Shown here piece by piece: positions 7,198 to 13,516 of a stretch of DNA of 16,799 nt. The DNA is taken from contig JBJXFX010000150.1 in the NCBI GenBank assembly GCA_046152925.1, forward strand, positions 1 through 16,799, written 5' to 3'. Each line of letters opens with the position of its first letter. The first letter of the stretch is position 1. Below the pieces are notes generated by a model, which made no database searches, was not told where the DNA came from, and saw nothing but the letters and a program-made list of their open reading frames with translations. This DNA is from CAMAUF01 sp046152925. Its GTDB lineage: Bacteria; Chloroflexota; Dehalococcoidia; Tepidiformales; Tepidiformaceae. Made by a program: the position numbers and the translations under genes.

Positions 7198-8151
7198 ATG
7201 CGTGCGTACATCATCCGCCGGCTCATCGCGGTACCGCTGATGCTGCTGGCGATGTCGTTCTTCCTCTTCATCCTGCTCTTCATTCGGCCAGGCAACGCTG
7301 CCCTGGCCGTCAGCGGCGGCTTCAACGAAGCAGGCGCCCGCTCGGAAGAGTTCGAACGGTCGCTTGGCTTGGACCGCCCCTGGTACATCCAGTACTTGGA
7401 TTGGCTCGGGGATGCAGTCCGTGGCGACCTCGGGCAGGCGTTGAAGCCCCCGCGTCACTCCGTCACCGGCCAGATCAAGGACCGGATCGGCAACACCGCG
7501 GAGATCGGCCTCCTGACGATCGCCCTCTCGGCGATCATTGGCCTCACCGTAGGTGTGCTGTCGGCAGCCAAACGGAACTCGTCGGTCGACTACATCTTAA
7601 GACTCGTGACAATCGTGGGGATATCCGTCCCAAGCTTCTGGACGGCGACCCTGCTGGTGACCTTACCGGCAAAGTATTGGCAGGTGACGCCGGGCTTAGC
7701 GTCCAACTACTACACGCTTTGGGACAACCCCATAGAGAACCTCAAGATCGTCATCTGGCCGGCTATGATCCTTTCGGTGTCGAGCGCGGCCTACATCGCC
7801 CGCATCGTGCGTTCATCGATGCTGGAGACGCTCTACTCCGACCACGTGCGCACCGCCCGGATGAAGGGCCTCGCCGAACGCGTCGTCATCCTTCGCCACG
7901 TGCTCCGGACATCGCTCATCGCAGTGGTCACCGTCCTCGGTTTGCAGCTCGGTACGGTGCTCGGCGGCGCGGTGATTGCCGAACAGATTTTCGCCATCCC
8001 GGGGATGGGCCTGCTCACCTACGAAGCGGTCTTCGCCGAGGACTACACGCTTGTCCTTGGGACCATGATGGTGTTCGCCGCGATGTTCCTGCTCATCACG
8101 CTCCTGGTGGACATTTCGTACACCTTCATCGACCCGAGGATTAGGTACTAA
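7198..8151 (+). CDS. DppB/OppB-type ABC transporter permease (second set)
   Basis: This 317-aa membrane permease of a peptide-type importer is paralogous to the one at 2228-3220. The ATG at 7198 has AAGGAG 9 nt upstream, and the N-terminus MRAYIIRRLIAVPLMLLAMS matches the DppB start. Landmarks are FIRPGN (28-33), RSLGLDRPWYIQYLDWL (54-70), GDLGQAL, the EAA loop at 215-238 (DHVRTARMKGL...RHVLRT) and QIFAIPGMGLLTYEAV (263-278). The C-terminus DISYTFIDPRIRY is typical. It is 3 bp from the next gene. No binding protein precedes it; a candidate partner lies convergently at 9393-11192. Confidence 0.93.
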   Translation: MRAYIIRRLIAVPLMLLAMSFFLFILLFIRPGNAALAVSGGFNEAGARSEEFERSLGLDRPWYIQYLDWLGDAVRGDLGQALKPPRHSVTGQIKDRIGNTAEIGLLTIALSAIIGLTVGVLSAAKRNSSVDYILRLVTIVGISVPSFWTATLLVTLPAKYWQVTPGLASNYYTLWDNPIENLKIVIWPAMILSVSSAAYIARIVRSSMLETLYSDHVRTARMKGLAERVVILRHVLRTSLIAVVTVLGLQLGTVLGGAVIAEQIFAIPGMGLLTYEAVFAEDYTLVLGTMMVFAAMFLLITLLVDISYTFIDPRIRY

Positions 8152-8154
8152 GCC

Positions 8155-9084
8155 ATGAGTTCACAGGCAGCGATCGTCCAACCAGTCATCGCCGATGTCC
8201 CACCTGCGCCTAGCCGCTGGCGCCCCTACAAGCGCTTCGTCCGGACGCAGCCGTTCGGCACCGCCGGGATTGTCCTGCTGCTCATCGTGGTGCTTGCGGC
8301 GCTCTTTGCCCCGCTGATCACCTGGCATAATCCCCAGCAGTTCAGTGGCGACGTCCTCCTCAGCCCGAGCTGGGACCATCCGTTCGGCACGACGCGTGAG
8401 GGGAAGGACGTCTTCGCCCGCGTCGTCTACGGCGGGCGCGTCTCCCTTAAGGTCGGCGCCGCCGTCGTGCTCTTCAGCATCGTCGGAGGGACGTTGCTCG
8501 CCCTCGCCGCCGGGTATCTCGGCGGTATCGTCGACTTCGCGCTGAGCCGCTTGGCCGAGCTTCTCATCTCGTTCCCGGCCATCTTGCTGGCGCTCACGCT
8601 CCGGACGTCTTTCGGCAAGGACGTCCCGGATCTCCCCATGCTATCCCAGGGGGAGATCTTAGTGATCATGTCCATATGCTTCATTTTCACACCGAGTATT
8701 TTCCGTATTATGCGCGCCTCTGTTTTAGAGCAGAGAGGCGCGCAGTACGTGGAAGCAGCCCGCGTCGTGGGCGCGCACGAGGTCCGGATCATGCTGCGGC
8801 ACGTCCTCCCGAACCTCGCCGGGATGATGATCGTCGTGACGAGCACCGCGCTCCCTGGGGCTATCCTCACCGAGTCTGGCCTCAGCTTCCTCGGCGTCGG
8901 CGTCCCGGTCGGGACGCCCTCCTGGGGCGCCGACCTCTCCGGTAGCGCGCGCAGCTTCTTCGTCCGTGCCCCGTGGATCGCCATCTTCCCTGGCCTGGCG
9001 CTCTCAATCACGGTCTTGGGCTTCAACCTTCTCGGCGACGCCCTCCGCGACACGCTGGACCCCCGCCTCAGGGGCCGCATCTAG
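8155..9084 (+). CDS. DppC/OppC-type ABC transporter permease (second set)
   Basis: This 309-aa partner permease begins at ATG 8155, 3 bp after the stop of the preceding permease. TAGG (8142-8145) is a possible weak ribosome site. It has a first membrane helix at about 35-57, HPFGTTREGKDVFARVVYG (75-93), further helices, the EAA loop at about 198-220 (QYVEAARVVGAHEVRIMLRHVLPN spans it), and the C-terminal LLGDALRDTLDPRLRG. The coding stretch around 8655-8730 is visibly more AT-rich than its surroundings and contains a perfect 10-bp inverted repeat, yet the frame is intact. No ATPase gene follows. A long hairpin lies 27 bp downstream. Confidence 0.93.
   Translation: MSSQAAIVQPVIADVPPAPSRWRPYKRFVRTQPFGTAGIVLLLIVVLAALFAPLITWHNPQQFSGDVLLSPSWDHPFGTTREGKDVFARVVYGGRVSLKVGAAVVLFSIVGGTLLALAAGYLGGIVDFALSRLAELLISFPAILLALTLRTSFGKDVPDLPMLSQGEILVIMSICFIFTPSIFRIMRASVLEQRGAQYVEAARVVGAHEVRIMLRHVLPNLAGMMIVVTSTALPGAILTESGLSFLGVGVPVGTPSWGADLSGSARSFFVRAPWIAIFPGLALSITVLGFNLLGDALRDTLDPRLRGRI
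8712..8743. repeat. Inverted repeat inside the second dppC-type gene
   Basis: GCGCGCCTCT (8712-8721) and AGAGGCGCGC (8734-8743) are perfect complements around a 12-nt loop (8722-8733, with TTTTAGAG). It encodes residues of about 186-197 of the permease and lies at the end of an AT-richer patch. It may simply reflect coding constraints. Confidence 0.4.
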
Positions 9085-9110
9085 AGCGCCTCCTGTCACG
9101 CACAACCGGG

Positions 9111-9140
9111 AAGCCCCCGCAGTGTTGTCTGCGGGGGCTT
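9111..9140 (+). terminator. Hairpin terminator after the second permease pair
   Basis: A perfect 12-bp stem, AAGCCCCCGCAG (9111-9122) with CTGCGGGGGCTT (9129-9140), encloses TGTTGT. It lacks a proper T run (CGTCGT follows), so it may be a weak intrinsic terminator, a 3' end stabiliser or rho-assisted. It begins 27 bp after the stop at 9084. Confidence 0.65.
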
Positions 9141-9331
9141 CGTCGTATCTGCGCCGTTCGTGGGGCGAGCAGGTGGCGGTGACGAGAAGCTGGCAGGTCT
9201 GAGCGGCCGGCCGACGTCGGAGTCTCGGGGCAGTGACCGCATTCGAACAGCGCCCGCCCGCATCGGGCCCGAGCGGCGGGGCTGAGACTCAGACAGCCGC
9301 GGCAAGCGATGGGGCGGAATCAAGCAAGCAA

Positions 9332-9366
9332 GAAAAGAGGGGAGCGGCCGGGTGGCCGCTCCCCTC
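9332..9366 (-). terminator. Intrinsic terminator of the second binding-protein gene
   Basis: On the minus strand, GAGGGGAGCGGCC and GGCCGCTCCCCTC form a perfect 13-bp stem around ACCC (plus positions 9337-9366). TTTTC follows (complement of 9332-9336). It lies 27 bp past the stop at 9393. Confidence 0.85.
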
Positions 9367-9392
9367 TCGGTGGAGCCGGAGCTCGGGTTTGA

Positions 9393-11192
9393 CTAGGCCT
9401 TGAGCCACATGGCGTGGCGGCGGAGCGCATAGCCGTTGTCCCAGTCTTCCAGGCCGAAGTCCTGGAGGCGGGAGTTGTAGGCGAACAGGGCGTTCTTCGC
9501 GATCGGAAGGAGGGCGCCCGTGTGGGCGATGTCGAAGAGGTACTTCTGGAGGTCCGTGAGCATCTGCTTGCGCTTTGCCACGTCCAGTTCGATCTCCTGC
9601 GCCTTGAGGAGCTCGAGGATCTTGGTGCTCTCTTCCTTGATCGTCGGGTTATCCGAATCGATCGAGGCGTTGAAGGCCAGCGGGCCGTAGGCGCGCGGGT
9701 CGTACCAGATCAGGTTCGAGTTCTCCGGGACGCCGGAGGTGCCGCCGGTCAGGCCGTTGCCGGACTGGAGGAGTTCCCAGTCCTTGTCCGGGACGACGTT
9801 GGCGCGCTGCGCCCACGCCTGCGGGTCGGCCTGCTGGACTTCCACGTCGACGCCGAGGGCCGACTTGAGGTTCTGGGCGACGAAGTCGCTGATCGAGACG
9901 TTCGTGGCGTTGTTGTAGGAGAGGATCCGGATCTTCGAAACCGGCTTGCCGGCAGCTTCCCAAAGCTTCTTCGCGTCGGCCGGGTCGTACTTGTGGTACG
10001 CCTTGATCTGGTCCTGGGTCATCGCCTGCCAGCCCGGGATCAGGATGTTGACCGGGGCGTTGTAGGAGACGGGGCCAGCGAAGATGGCCGCGCCGAAGGC
10101 GTCGTAGTTGATCGCAGCGCGGATGGCGGCGCGAGCGCGCTTGTCGAACAGCTTCTTGTGGTCGAACGCGAGGATGTTCCAAGCGCCGTTCGCCTTCTCC
10201 GCGACGGAGAGGTTCTTGTTGCTCTTGAACTCGTCAGCTTCGAGCTTGTCGATGCCGCCGAGGACATCGATGTCGCCAGCTGCGAACGCGGCCTTTTGGG
10301 CAGCGCGGTCGGGGATGATGCGGTACTCGACGTTATCGATGTACGGGCCATCAACGACGAATCCGTCATCGGCCGGCTCGTGCTTCCAGTAGTTCGGGTT
10401 GCGGACGAGCTTGGTGCCGGTCGCTTCGCGCTTGTCGATGTTGTAGGGGCCGCCGAAGGCGCCAGCCGGGTTGTCCTGGGCGTCCTTGGTCGGCTGGCCG
10501 TCCTTGGCAGCACCAGCTTCGATGACCTTCTTGTTGAGGAAGGCCATGTAGCGGTAGGTCATGCCAACGAGGTGGGACGGGTTCGGGCGCGTGAGCTTCT
10601 GGCGGACGGTCGTCGCGTCGACGGCCGTCGTGCTCTCAATGTAGTTGAAGAGCGGGGTGCTCGCGTGGCCGCGGCGCTCCTTGGTGATCACCGGGAGCGA
10701 CGTCATGGTGTAGGCCCAGTCCTCAGCGGTGATCGGGTCACCGTTGCTGAACTTCATGCCTGGGCGAACCTTGAAGACGACCGTCGTCGGGTCGACCTGC
10801 TCCATGCTGAGCATGCCGTCGAAGGCGATCTTGTTCTTGGAGACCTGCCATGTCGCCGGCCAGACGTTCGCGAAGAGCACTTCGGGGTTCGTCTGGTGGT
10901 AGATGCGCGGGTCCTGGCCGGTATCGGCCGCGGCCTTGAAGAGCTTCAGCGTGCCGCCCTTGACCGGCTTGGCGGCGCTGGACGTCGCGGTGCCCGTGGC
11001 CGCCGCGGTCCCGGTCGAGGCCGCCGTGCCAGTGGCTGCCGGCGTCGAGCCGCCGTCGTCGTCATCGTCGTCGCCGCAACCGGCGAGGATGGCGGCCGAG
11101 CCGGCTGCCATCACGCCGCTACCGGCGATGAATCGGCGTCGCGTCACGTTCGTGGAGCGAAGCCTCTTCCAGTAATTCGTCTCGTCACTCAC
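9393..11192 (-). CDS. ABC transporter solute-binding lipoprotein, peptide/nickel (SBP_bac_5) family
   Basis: This 599-aa extracytoplasmic receptor is of the same family as the one at 363-2231 but clearly different in sequence. I choose GTG 11192, 11 nt after GGAGG. The resulting N-terminus MSDETNYWKRLRSTNVTRRR resembles that of the first receptor (MAENYWTRKRL...RR). A possible ATG lies nine codons upstream. It has a Tat motif TRRRFIAG (17-24) and a lipobox LAGC with Cys39, followed by six Asp residues and an Ala/Thr/Gly linker. The canonical KGGTLKLF start of the family follows. Further blocks are VVFKVRPGMKFSNGDPITAEDW (split across about 21 residues) and RAAIRAAINYDAF. A partner is likely the permease pair 7198-9084, its convergent neighbour. 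The ligand is unknown. Confidence 0.93.
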   Translation of the reverse strand: MSDETNYWKRLRSTNVTRRRFIAGSGVMAAGSAAILAGCGDDDDDDGGSTPAATGTAASTGTAAATGTATSSAAKPVKGGTLKLFKAAADTGQDPRIYHQTNPEVLFANVWPATWQVSKNKIAFDGMLSMEQVDPTTVVFKVRPGMKFSNGDPITAEDWAYTMTSLPVITKERRGHASTPLFNYIESTTAVDATTVRQKLTRPNPSHLVGMTYRYMAFLNKKVIEAGAAKDGQPTKDAQDNPAGAFGGPYNIDKREATGTKLVRNPNYWKHEPADDGFVVDGPYIDNVEYRIIPDRAAQKAAFAAGDIDVLGGIDKLEADEFKSNKNLSVAEKANGAWNILAFDHKKLFDKRARAAIRAAINYDAFGAAIFAGPVSYNAPVNILIPGWQAMTQDQIKAYHKYDPADAKKLWEAAGKPVSKIRILSYNNATNVSISDFVAQNLKSALGVDVEVQQADPQAWAQRANVVPDKDWELLQSGNGLTGGTSGVPENSNLIWYDPRAYGPLAFNASIDSDNPTIKEESTKILELLKAQEIELDVAKRKQMLTDLQKYLFDIAHTGALLPIAKNALFAYNSRLQDFGLEDWDNGYALRRHAMWLKA

Positions 11193-11231
11193 TCTTAGGA
11201 AATCCTCCCTGCGCTTCATGGCAAAGCACTC

Positions 11232-11259
11232 CGGACTATGCCAGCGCGGACTGCGCCAG
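11232..11259. repeat. Direct repeat CGGACT-NN-GCCAG x2 across the promoter of the second binding protein
   Basis: CGGACTATGCCAG (11232-11244) and CGGACTGCGCCAG (11247-11259) match at 11 of 13 positions with a 15-bp period. On the minus strand the copies cover the -10 box and the spacer up to the -35 box, a position where a bound protein would block RNA polymerase. Confidence 0.4.
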
Positions 11260-11263
11260 TCAA
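11235..11263 (-). promoter_or_regulatory. Promoter of the second binding-protein gene
   Basis: On the minus strand, TTGACT (11263-11258) and CATAGT (11240-11235) are separated by 17 bp and match consensus at 5/6 and 4/6 positions. Transcription would start near 11228, leaving a 36-nt leader that includes GGAGG (11208-11204). Confidence 0.55.
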
Positions 11264-11266
11264 TCT

Positions 11267-11294
11267 GTCCAGATGTCTGGACGACCGTCCAGAC
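11267..11294. promoter_or_regulatory. Candidate operator: three GTCCAGA/TCTGGAC half-sites
   Basis: GTCCAGA (11267-11273) and TCTGGAC (11276-11282) form an inverted repeat around TG. A third half-site, GTCCAGAC (11287-11294), makes a second inverted repeat with GTCTGGAC (11275-11282) across 4 bp. The array ends 4 bp upstream of the -35 box (11263) of the binding-protein promoter, which suits an activator overlapping that edge or a repressor. No adjacent regulator gene is present to pair with it. Confidence 0.5.
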
Positions 11295-11389
11295 GCATTG
11301 CGTCCTCAATAGCTACGTGCCGTTGGCGGTGTTGGATTTCATCCGAGGACGCCTGCCCGCACTTTCGTCGCGGACGATTCTTATACCCA

Positions 11390-12295
11390 GTGGTCCTCTA
11401 CGTCTCCGTCGTCGTGCCGACTCGCGACCGGCCGGCCCTGCTGGCCGAGGCGCTCGCGAGTATTCGCGCGCTCGAAGGGCCGGATGTCTCGCTCGAGATC
11501 CTGGTCGCCGATAACGCGCCTGGCCGAGCGTCCGCGGGCGCTGCCGCCAAGTACGGCGCCCGGTACCTCGCCGTCGACGCGCCGGGGGCTGCCGCCGCGC
11601 GCAACGCTGGCCTTCGGGCGGCTTCCGGCGAGTTCATCGCCTTCCTCGACGACGACGACGTCTGGCTCCCGGGCCACCTTCGGCCCCATCTCGAAGCGCT
11701 TCGCTCGGACGACGGTCTGCTCGGGTCCGTCGGGCAAATCGCCAACGCCGATGGCGCCCTCGCCTCACACGGGCCGTTTTGGCCTGCCCAGTGGCCCGTC
11801 GGCGGCGATGCCTTCCGGAGCTTTCTGCGCTACTACCCGCAGATCGGGGCCACCGTGGTGCGCCGAGCGGCCCGGGATCGCGTGGGCGAGTTCGACGAGC
11901 GGCTGACCTATTCACAGGACTGGGATTGGCACCTGCGGCTGGCCCTGGCCGGGCCAGTCCGGTTCCTCCCGGTCGAATCGATCCTCTTCCGCCAACGCGA
12001 GGTCGGCGCTGACGACGACCTCCAGTGGCGACGGCTGGCCTTCGTCCGGCGAGTCTACTGCAGGAACGTCCGCCGCGCGGGTTGGCGCCGCGCCGGCGGC
12101 ATCGCGGCGGCGGCGCCGTTGTTCGCTCATTGTGGCGAGTTCGCGGCGTATTTCATGAAAGCCGCAGCCGAGCACGAGGCCAAGCGCGAGGTGCGCCGCG
12201 CCCTGCTTCGAGGCATCGCCTCGTCGCCAGCCCACGTCGCCCGTGACCTGGTGTTGGGCGGGCCGGGCCGCGCCGCCCTGCGCCGGGCGGTCTAG
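11390..12295 (+). CDS. Glycosyltransferase family 2 (GT-A fold)
   Basis: The 301-aa protein would transfer a sugar from a nucleotide donor to an unknown acceptor. I start it at GTG 11390, just before the standard first strand (VSVVVPTRDRP, 5-15). The frame is open further upstream, but that stretch runs through the operator and has no family character. No Shine-Dalgarno is visible, and TTATAC at 11381-11386 could be part of a promoter for a nearly leaderless message. Landmarks are ADNAPG (40-45), AAARNAGLRAASGEFIAFLDDDD (the metal-binding Asp run at 87-90) and SQDWDWHLR (175-183), the catalytic/acceptor region. It has no membrane helix. Its 3' end overlaps the convergent GNAT gene: CTAG at 12292-12295 holds both stop codons. 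Confidence 0.85.
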   Translation: MVLYVSVVVPTRDRPALLAEALASIRALEGPDVSLEILVADNAPGRASAGAAAKYGARYLAVDAPGAAAARNAGLRAASGEFIAFLDDDDVWLPGHLRPHLEALRSDDGLLGSVGQIANADGALASHGPFWPAQWPVGGDAFRSFLRYYPQIGATVVRRAARDRVGEFDERLTYSQDWDWHLRLALAGPVRFLPVESILFRQREVGADDDLQWRRLAFVRRVYCRNVRRAGWRRAGGIAAAAPLFAHCGEFAAYFMKAAAEHEAKREVRRALLRGIASSPAHVARDLVLGGPGRAALRRAV

Positions 12296-12852
12296 GGGTC
12301 GAGGATTCCCACCGTTTCGAACCAAGGGGGCTCTGGCCACGGGTTCCGTTCGAGGCGCATCCCGAGCTTCCGCATCACGGCCTGCGAGGCGAGGTTCGCG
12401 TTCGTGGTAGTCGCGACAATCCGGCCAACGTGGAGCTCGCTTCGCGCCCAGACGATCAGCGCGCGGGCGGCCTCGGTCGCCAATCCCTGGCCTTGGTAGT
12501 TGGGCGACACGGCCCAGTAGAGCCCAAAGGCGGGCGTGCAAGTCAACGGCTCCGGAGGGGCTCCGCCAAGCGACGGGAGCTGCTCCCATGGGCCGAACGA
12601 TGGCACCAGGCCGACGGCGCCAATCAGCGCTCCCGACTCGCGCAAGACGATGGCGCGTTCCCCGTAGGGTGGCTGGTGGAGGTTGGCGAGTTCGCTGTAG
12701 CTCCGCACGGTCCATTCCAGCCAGGTGCGGCGCGCTTCCACGGGCTCGTCTTCGCCCCAGGCGGCGTTCAACGCAGCGTGCACGCTTTCAAGGTCCGTCA
12801 GGCGCAGTTCGCGGATGGTGAGGCGTGGGGTGTGAAGGTCGGGCACGCGCAT
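12292..12852 (-). CDS. GNAT-family N-acetyltransferase (RimJ/RimL-like)
   Basis: The 186-aa protein would transfer an acetyl group from acetyl-CoA to an amine; the target is unknown. It opens LHTPRLTIRELRLTDLESVH, the usual RimJ/RimL beginning. It has FGLYWAVSPNYQGQGLATEA (about 108-127), which contains the acetyl-CoA-binding Q-x-x-G-x-A loop, and IVATTTNANLASQAVMRKLGM near the C-terminus. The ATG at 12852 lacks a strong ribosome site. Upstream on the minus strand is a promoter (12973-12946) and a leader of about 86 nt with a 12-bp stem, so expression may be controlled by RNA structure. The last base pairs overlap the glycosyltransferase gene in the palindrome CTAG, and the two are convergent. 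Confidence 0.9.
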   Translation of the reverse strand: MRVPDLHTPRLTIRELRLTDLESVHAALNAAWGEDEPVEARRTWLEWTVRSYSELANLHQPPYGERAIVLRESGALIGAVGLVPSFGPWEQLPSLGGAPPEPLTCTPAFGLYWAVSPNYQGQGLATEAARALIVWARSELHVGRIVATTTNANLASQAVMRKLGMRLERNPWPEPPWFETVGILDP

Positions 12853-12878
12853 GGAAGGCGTCCCAGAAAGAGGTTCGA

Positions 12879-12935
12879 GGCGCGGACCATGGCAGATGTG
12901 TCAGCAGCTGCCTGGCGGGGTCTATGGTCCGCGCC
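12879..12935 (-). promoter_or_regulatory. Structured 5' leader of the GNAT gene
   Basis: GGCGCGGACCAT (12879-12890) and ATGGTCCGCGCC (12924-12935) form a perfect 12-bp stem. The 33-nt interior holds GGCAG (12891-12895) pairing with CTGCC (12908-12912). The predicted start of transcription, near 12939, lies just before the stem. CGGGG (12916-12920) can pair instead with CCCCG (12934-12938), which would compete with the base of the stem. It does not match a riboswitch class I know. Confidence 0.5.
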
Positions 12936-12945
12936 CCGTAGCCAA

Positions 12946-12973
12946 ATGATAACACGCTCGATCGGGTTTGCAA
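12946..12973 (-). promoter_or_regulatory. Promoter of the GNAT gene
   Basis: On the minus strand TTGCAA (12973-12968) and TATCAT (12951-12946) are separated by 16 bp, matching consensus at 4/6 and 4/6 positions. A start near 12939 places the 12-bp stem at the very 5' end of the transcript. Confidence 0.5.
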
Positions 12974-12999
12974 ATAGCAGAATTGGCGGCGGCGCCTGC

Positions 13000-13005
13000 T
13001 ATCCT
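13000..13005 (+). promoter_or_regulatory. -10-like element TATCCT placing transcription start at the OsmC ATG
   Basis: TATCCT ends 7 nt before the ATG at 13013, and there is no Shine-Dalgarno in between. A transcript starting at the A of ATG would be leaderless. There is no good -35 at 16-18 bp upstream. Confidence 0.4.
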
Positions 13006-13012
13006 GGATCCC

Positions 13013-13450
13013 ATGCCCGCAAAGGTCATCGTCCAGTCCCTCCTCGATTACACCCATGCCCAACTCGTCACCGCGCCCGGCCGTGGCTTCATCGCCGATG
13101 AGCCCCTCGCCGATGACGGCGACGACCTCGGCCCGACGCCCTACGAGCTTCTCGCGGCGGCCCTCGGCGCCTGCACCTCCATGACCATCCAGATCTACGC
13201 CCGCCGCAAGGGCTACCCCGTCCAGGAGGTCGCCGTCGAGGTCGAACACGAGCGGGTGCACGCGAAGGACTGCGCCGACTGCGATTCCGGGCGCGACGGG
13301 CTGATCGAGGTCCTCCGCCGCCGGATCGTGATCCGCGGAGAGATCACCGACGAACAGCGTGCGGACCTCCTCCGGGCGGCCGGCAAGTGTCCGGTGCACA
13401 AGACGCTGATGGCGACGCCAGAGATCATCGACACCATCGAGGTGGCGTAA
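13013..13450 (+). CDS. OsmC/Ohr-family protein
   Basis: The 145-aa soluble protein belongs to a family of thiol-dependent peroxidases active on organic hydroperoxides. The family's redox cysteines are in place: C54 in LGACTSMTIQIYARRKGYP and C126 in AAGKCPVHKTL. An extra Cys pair (C87, C90, in HAKDCADCDSG) is a feature of one OsmC subgroup and could bind metal or act in redox. Length is normal. I start at ATG 13013; an upstream in-frame ATG at 12968 would add 15 residues without family character and lies inside the opposing promoter. No ribosome site precedes the ATG. The gene is divergent from the GNAT gene. Confidence 0.9.
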   Translation: MPAKVIVQSLLDYTHAQLVTAPGRGFIADEPLADDGDDLGPTPYELLAAALGACTSMTIQIYARRKGYPVQEVAVEVEHERVHAKDCADCDSGRDGLIEVLRRRIVIRGEITDEQRADLLRAAGKCPVHKTLMATPEIIDTIEVA

Positions 13451-13458
13451 GGGCCGGC

Positions 13459-13483
13459 CCGGGCCTCGGTCCGGCGCCGTTTT
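13459..13483 (+). terminator. Weak candidate terminator after the OsmC-like gene
   Basis: CCGGGC (13459-13464) and GTCCGG (13469-13474) form a 6-bp stem with one G-U pair around a CTCG tetraloop. A T run (TTTT, 13480-13483) follows 5 nt later. The palindrome GGGCCGGCCC (13451-13460) overlaps it. Confidence 0.3.
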
Positions 13484-13503
13484 CCTCGTTTGCAGGGCCG
13501 CCC

Positions 13504-13509
13504 TACAAT
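13504..13509 (+). promoter_or_regulatory. -10-like element TACAAT placing transcription start at ATG 13517
   Basis: TACAAT (5 of 6 matches to consensus) ends 7 nt before the ATG at 13517, the same spacing as at the preceding gene. There is no ribosome site between them. The -35 position (about 13481) is weak. Confidence 0.45.
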
Positions 13510-13516
13510 GCTCGCC

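Larger units (their letters stand above)
9085..9392. other. Intergenic region (308 bp) between convergent genes
   Basis: Two strong hairpins flank this gap (9111-9140 and 9337-9366), matching the two convergent genes. The 196 bp between them contains no persuasive gene. A 7-bp complementary pair, GAGTCTC (9220-9226) and GAGACTC (9284-9290), encloses 57 nt with some internal GC pairing, but I could not fold it into a known RNA. Confidence 0.6.

Noticed and set aside
6927..8144. A 405-codon plus-strand frame overlapping the second dppB-type gene
   Set aside because: It is out of frame with a clear permease, and its product is Arg/Pro/His-rich without helices.
9220..9290. A tRNA-sized element: 7-bp GAGTCTC/GAGACTC ends enclosing 57 nt and containing TTCGAA
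   Set aside because: On neither strand does the TTCGAA loop sit at the right distance from the 3' end. No anticodon or D arm can be drawn, and the bases next to the 7-bp stem do not pair. A chance stem in GC-rich DNA is likely.
9414..11198. A 594-codon plus-strand open frame opposite the second binding protein
   Set aside because: It has no recognisable motif and compositional bias typical of antisense reading of a GC-rich gene. The minus-strand frame has a signal peptide, lipobox and family blocks.
11273..11389. Upstream start for the glycosyltransferase at ATG 11273
   Set aside because: The extra 39 codons overlap the operator and are Arg/Cys/Ser-rich without family resemblance. GTG 11390 precedes the first canonical strand.
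13451..13460. GGGCCGGCCC palindrome as a protein-binding site
   Set aside because: Such perfect GC palindromes are common by chance in DNA of this composition, and it can also be read as part of a weak terminator.
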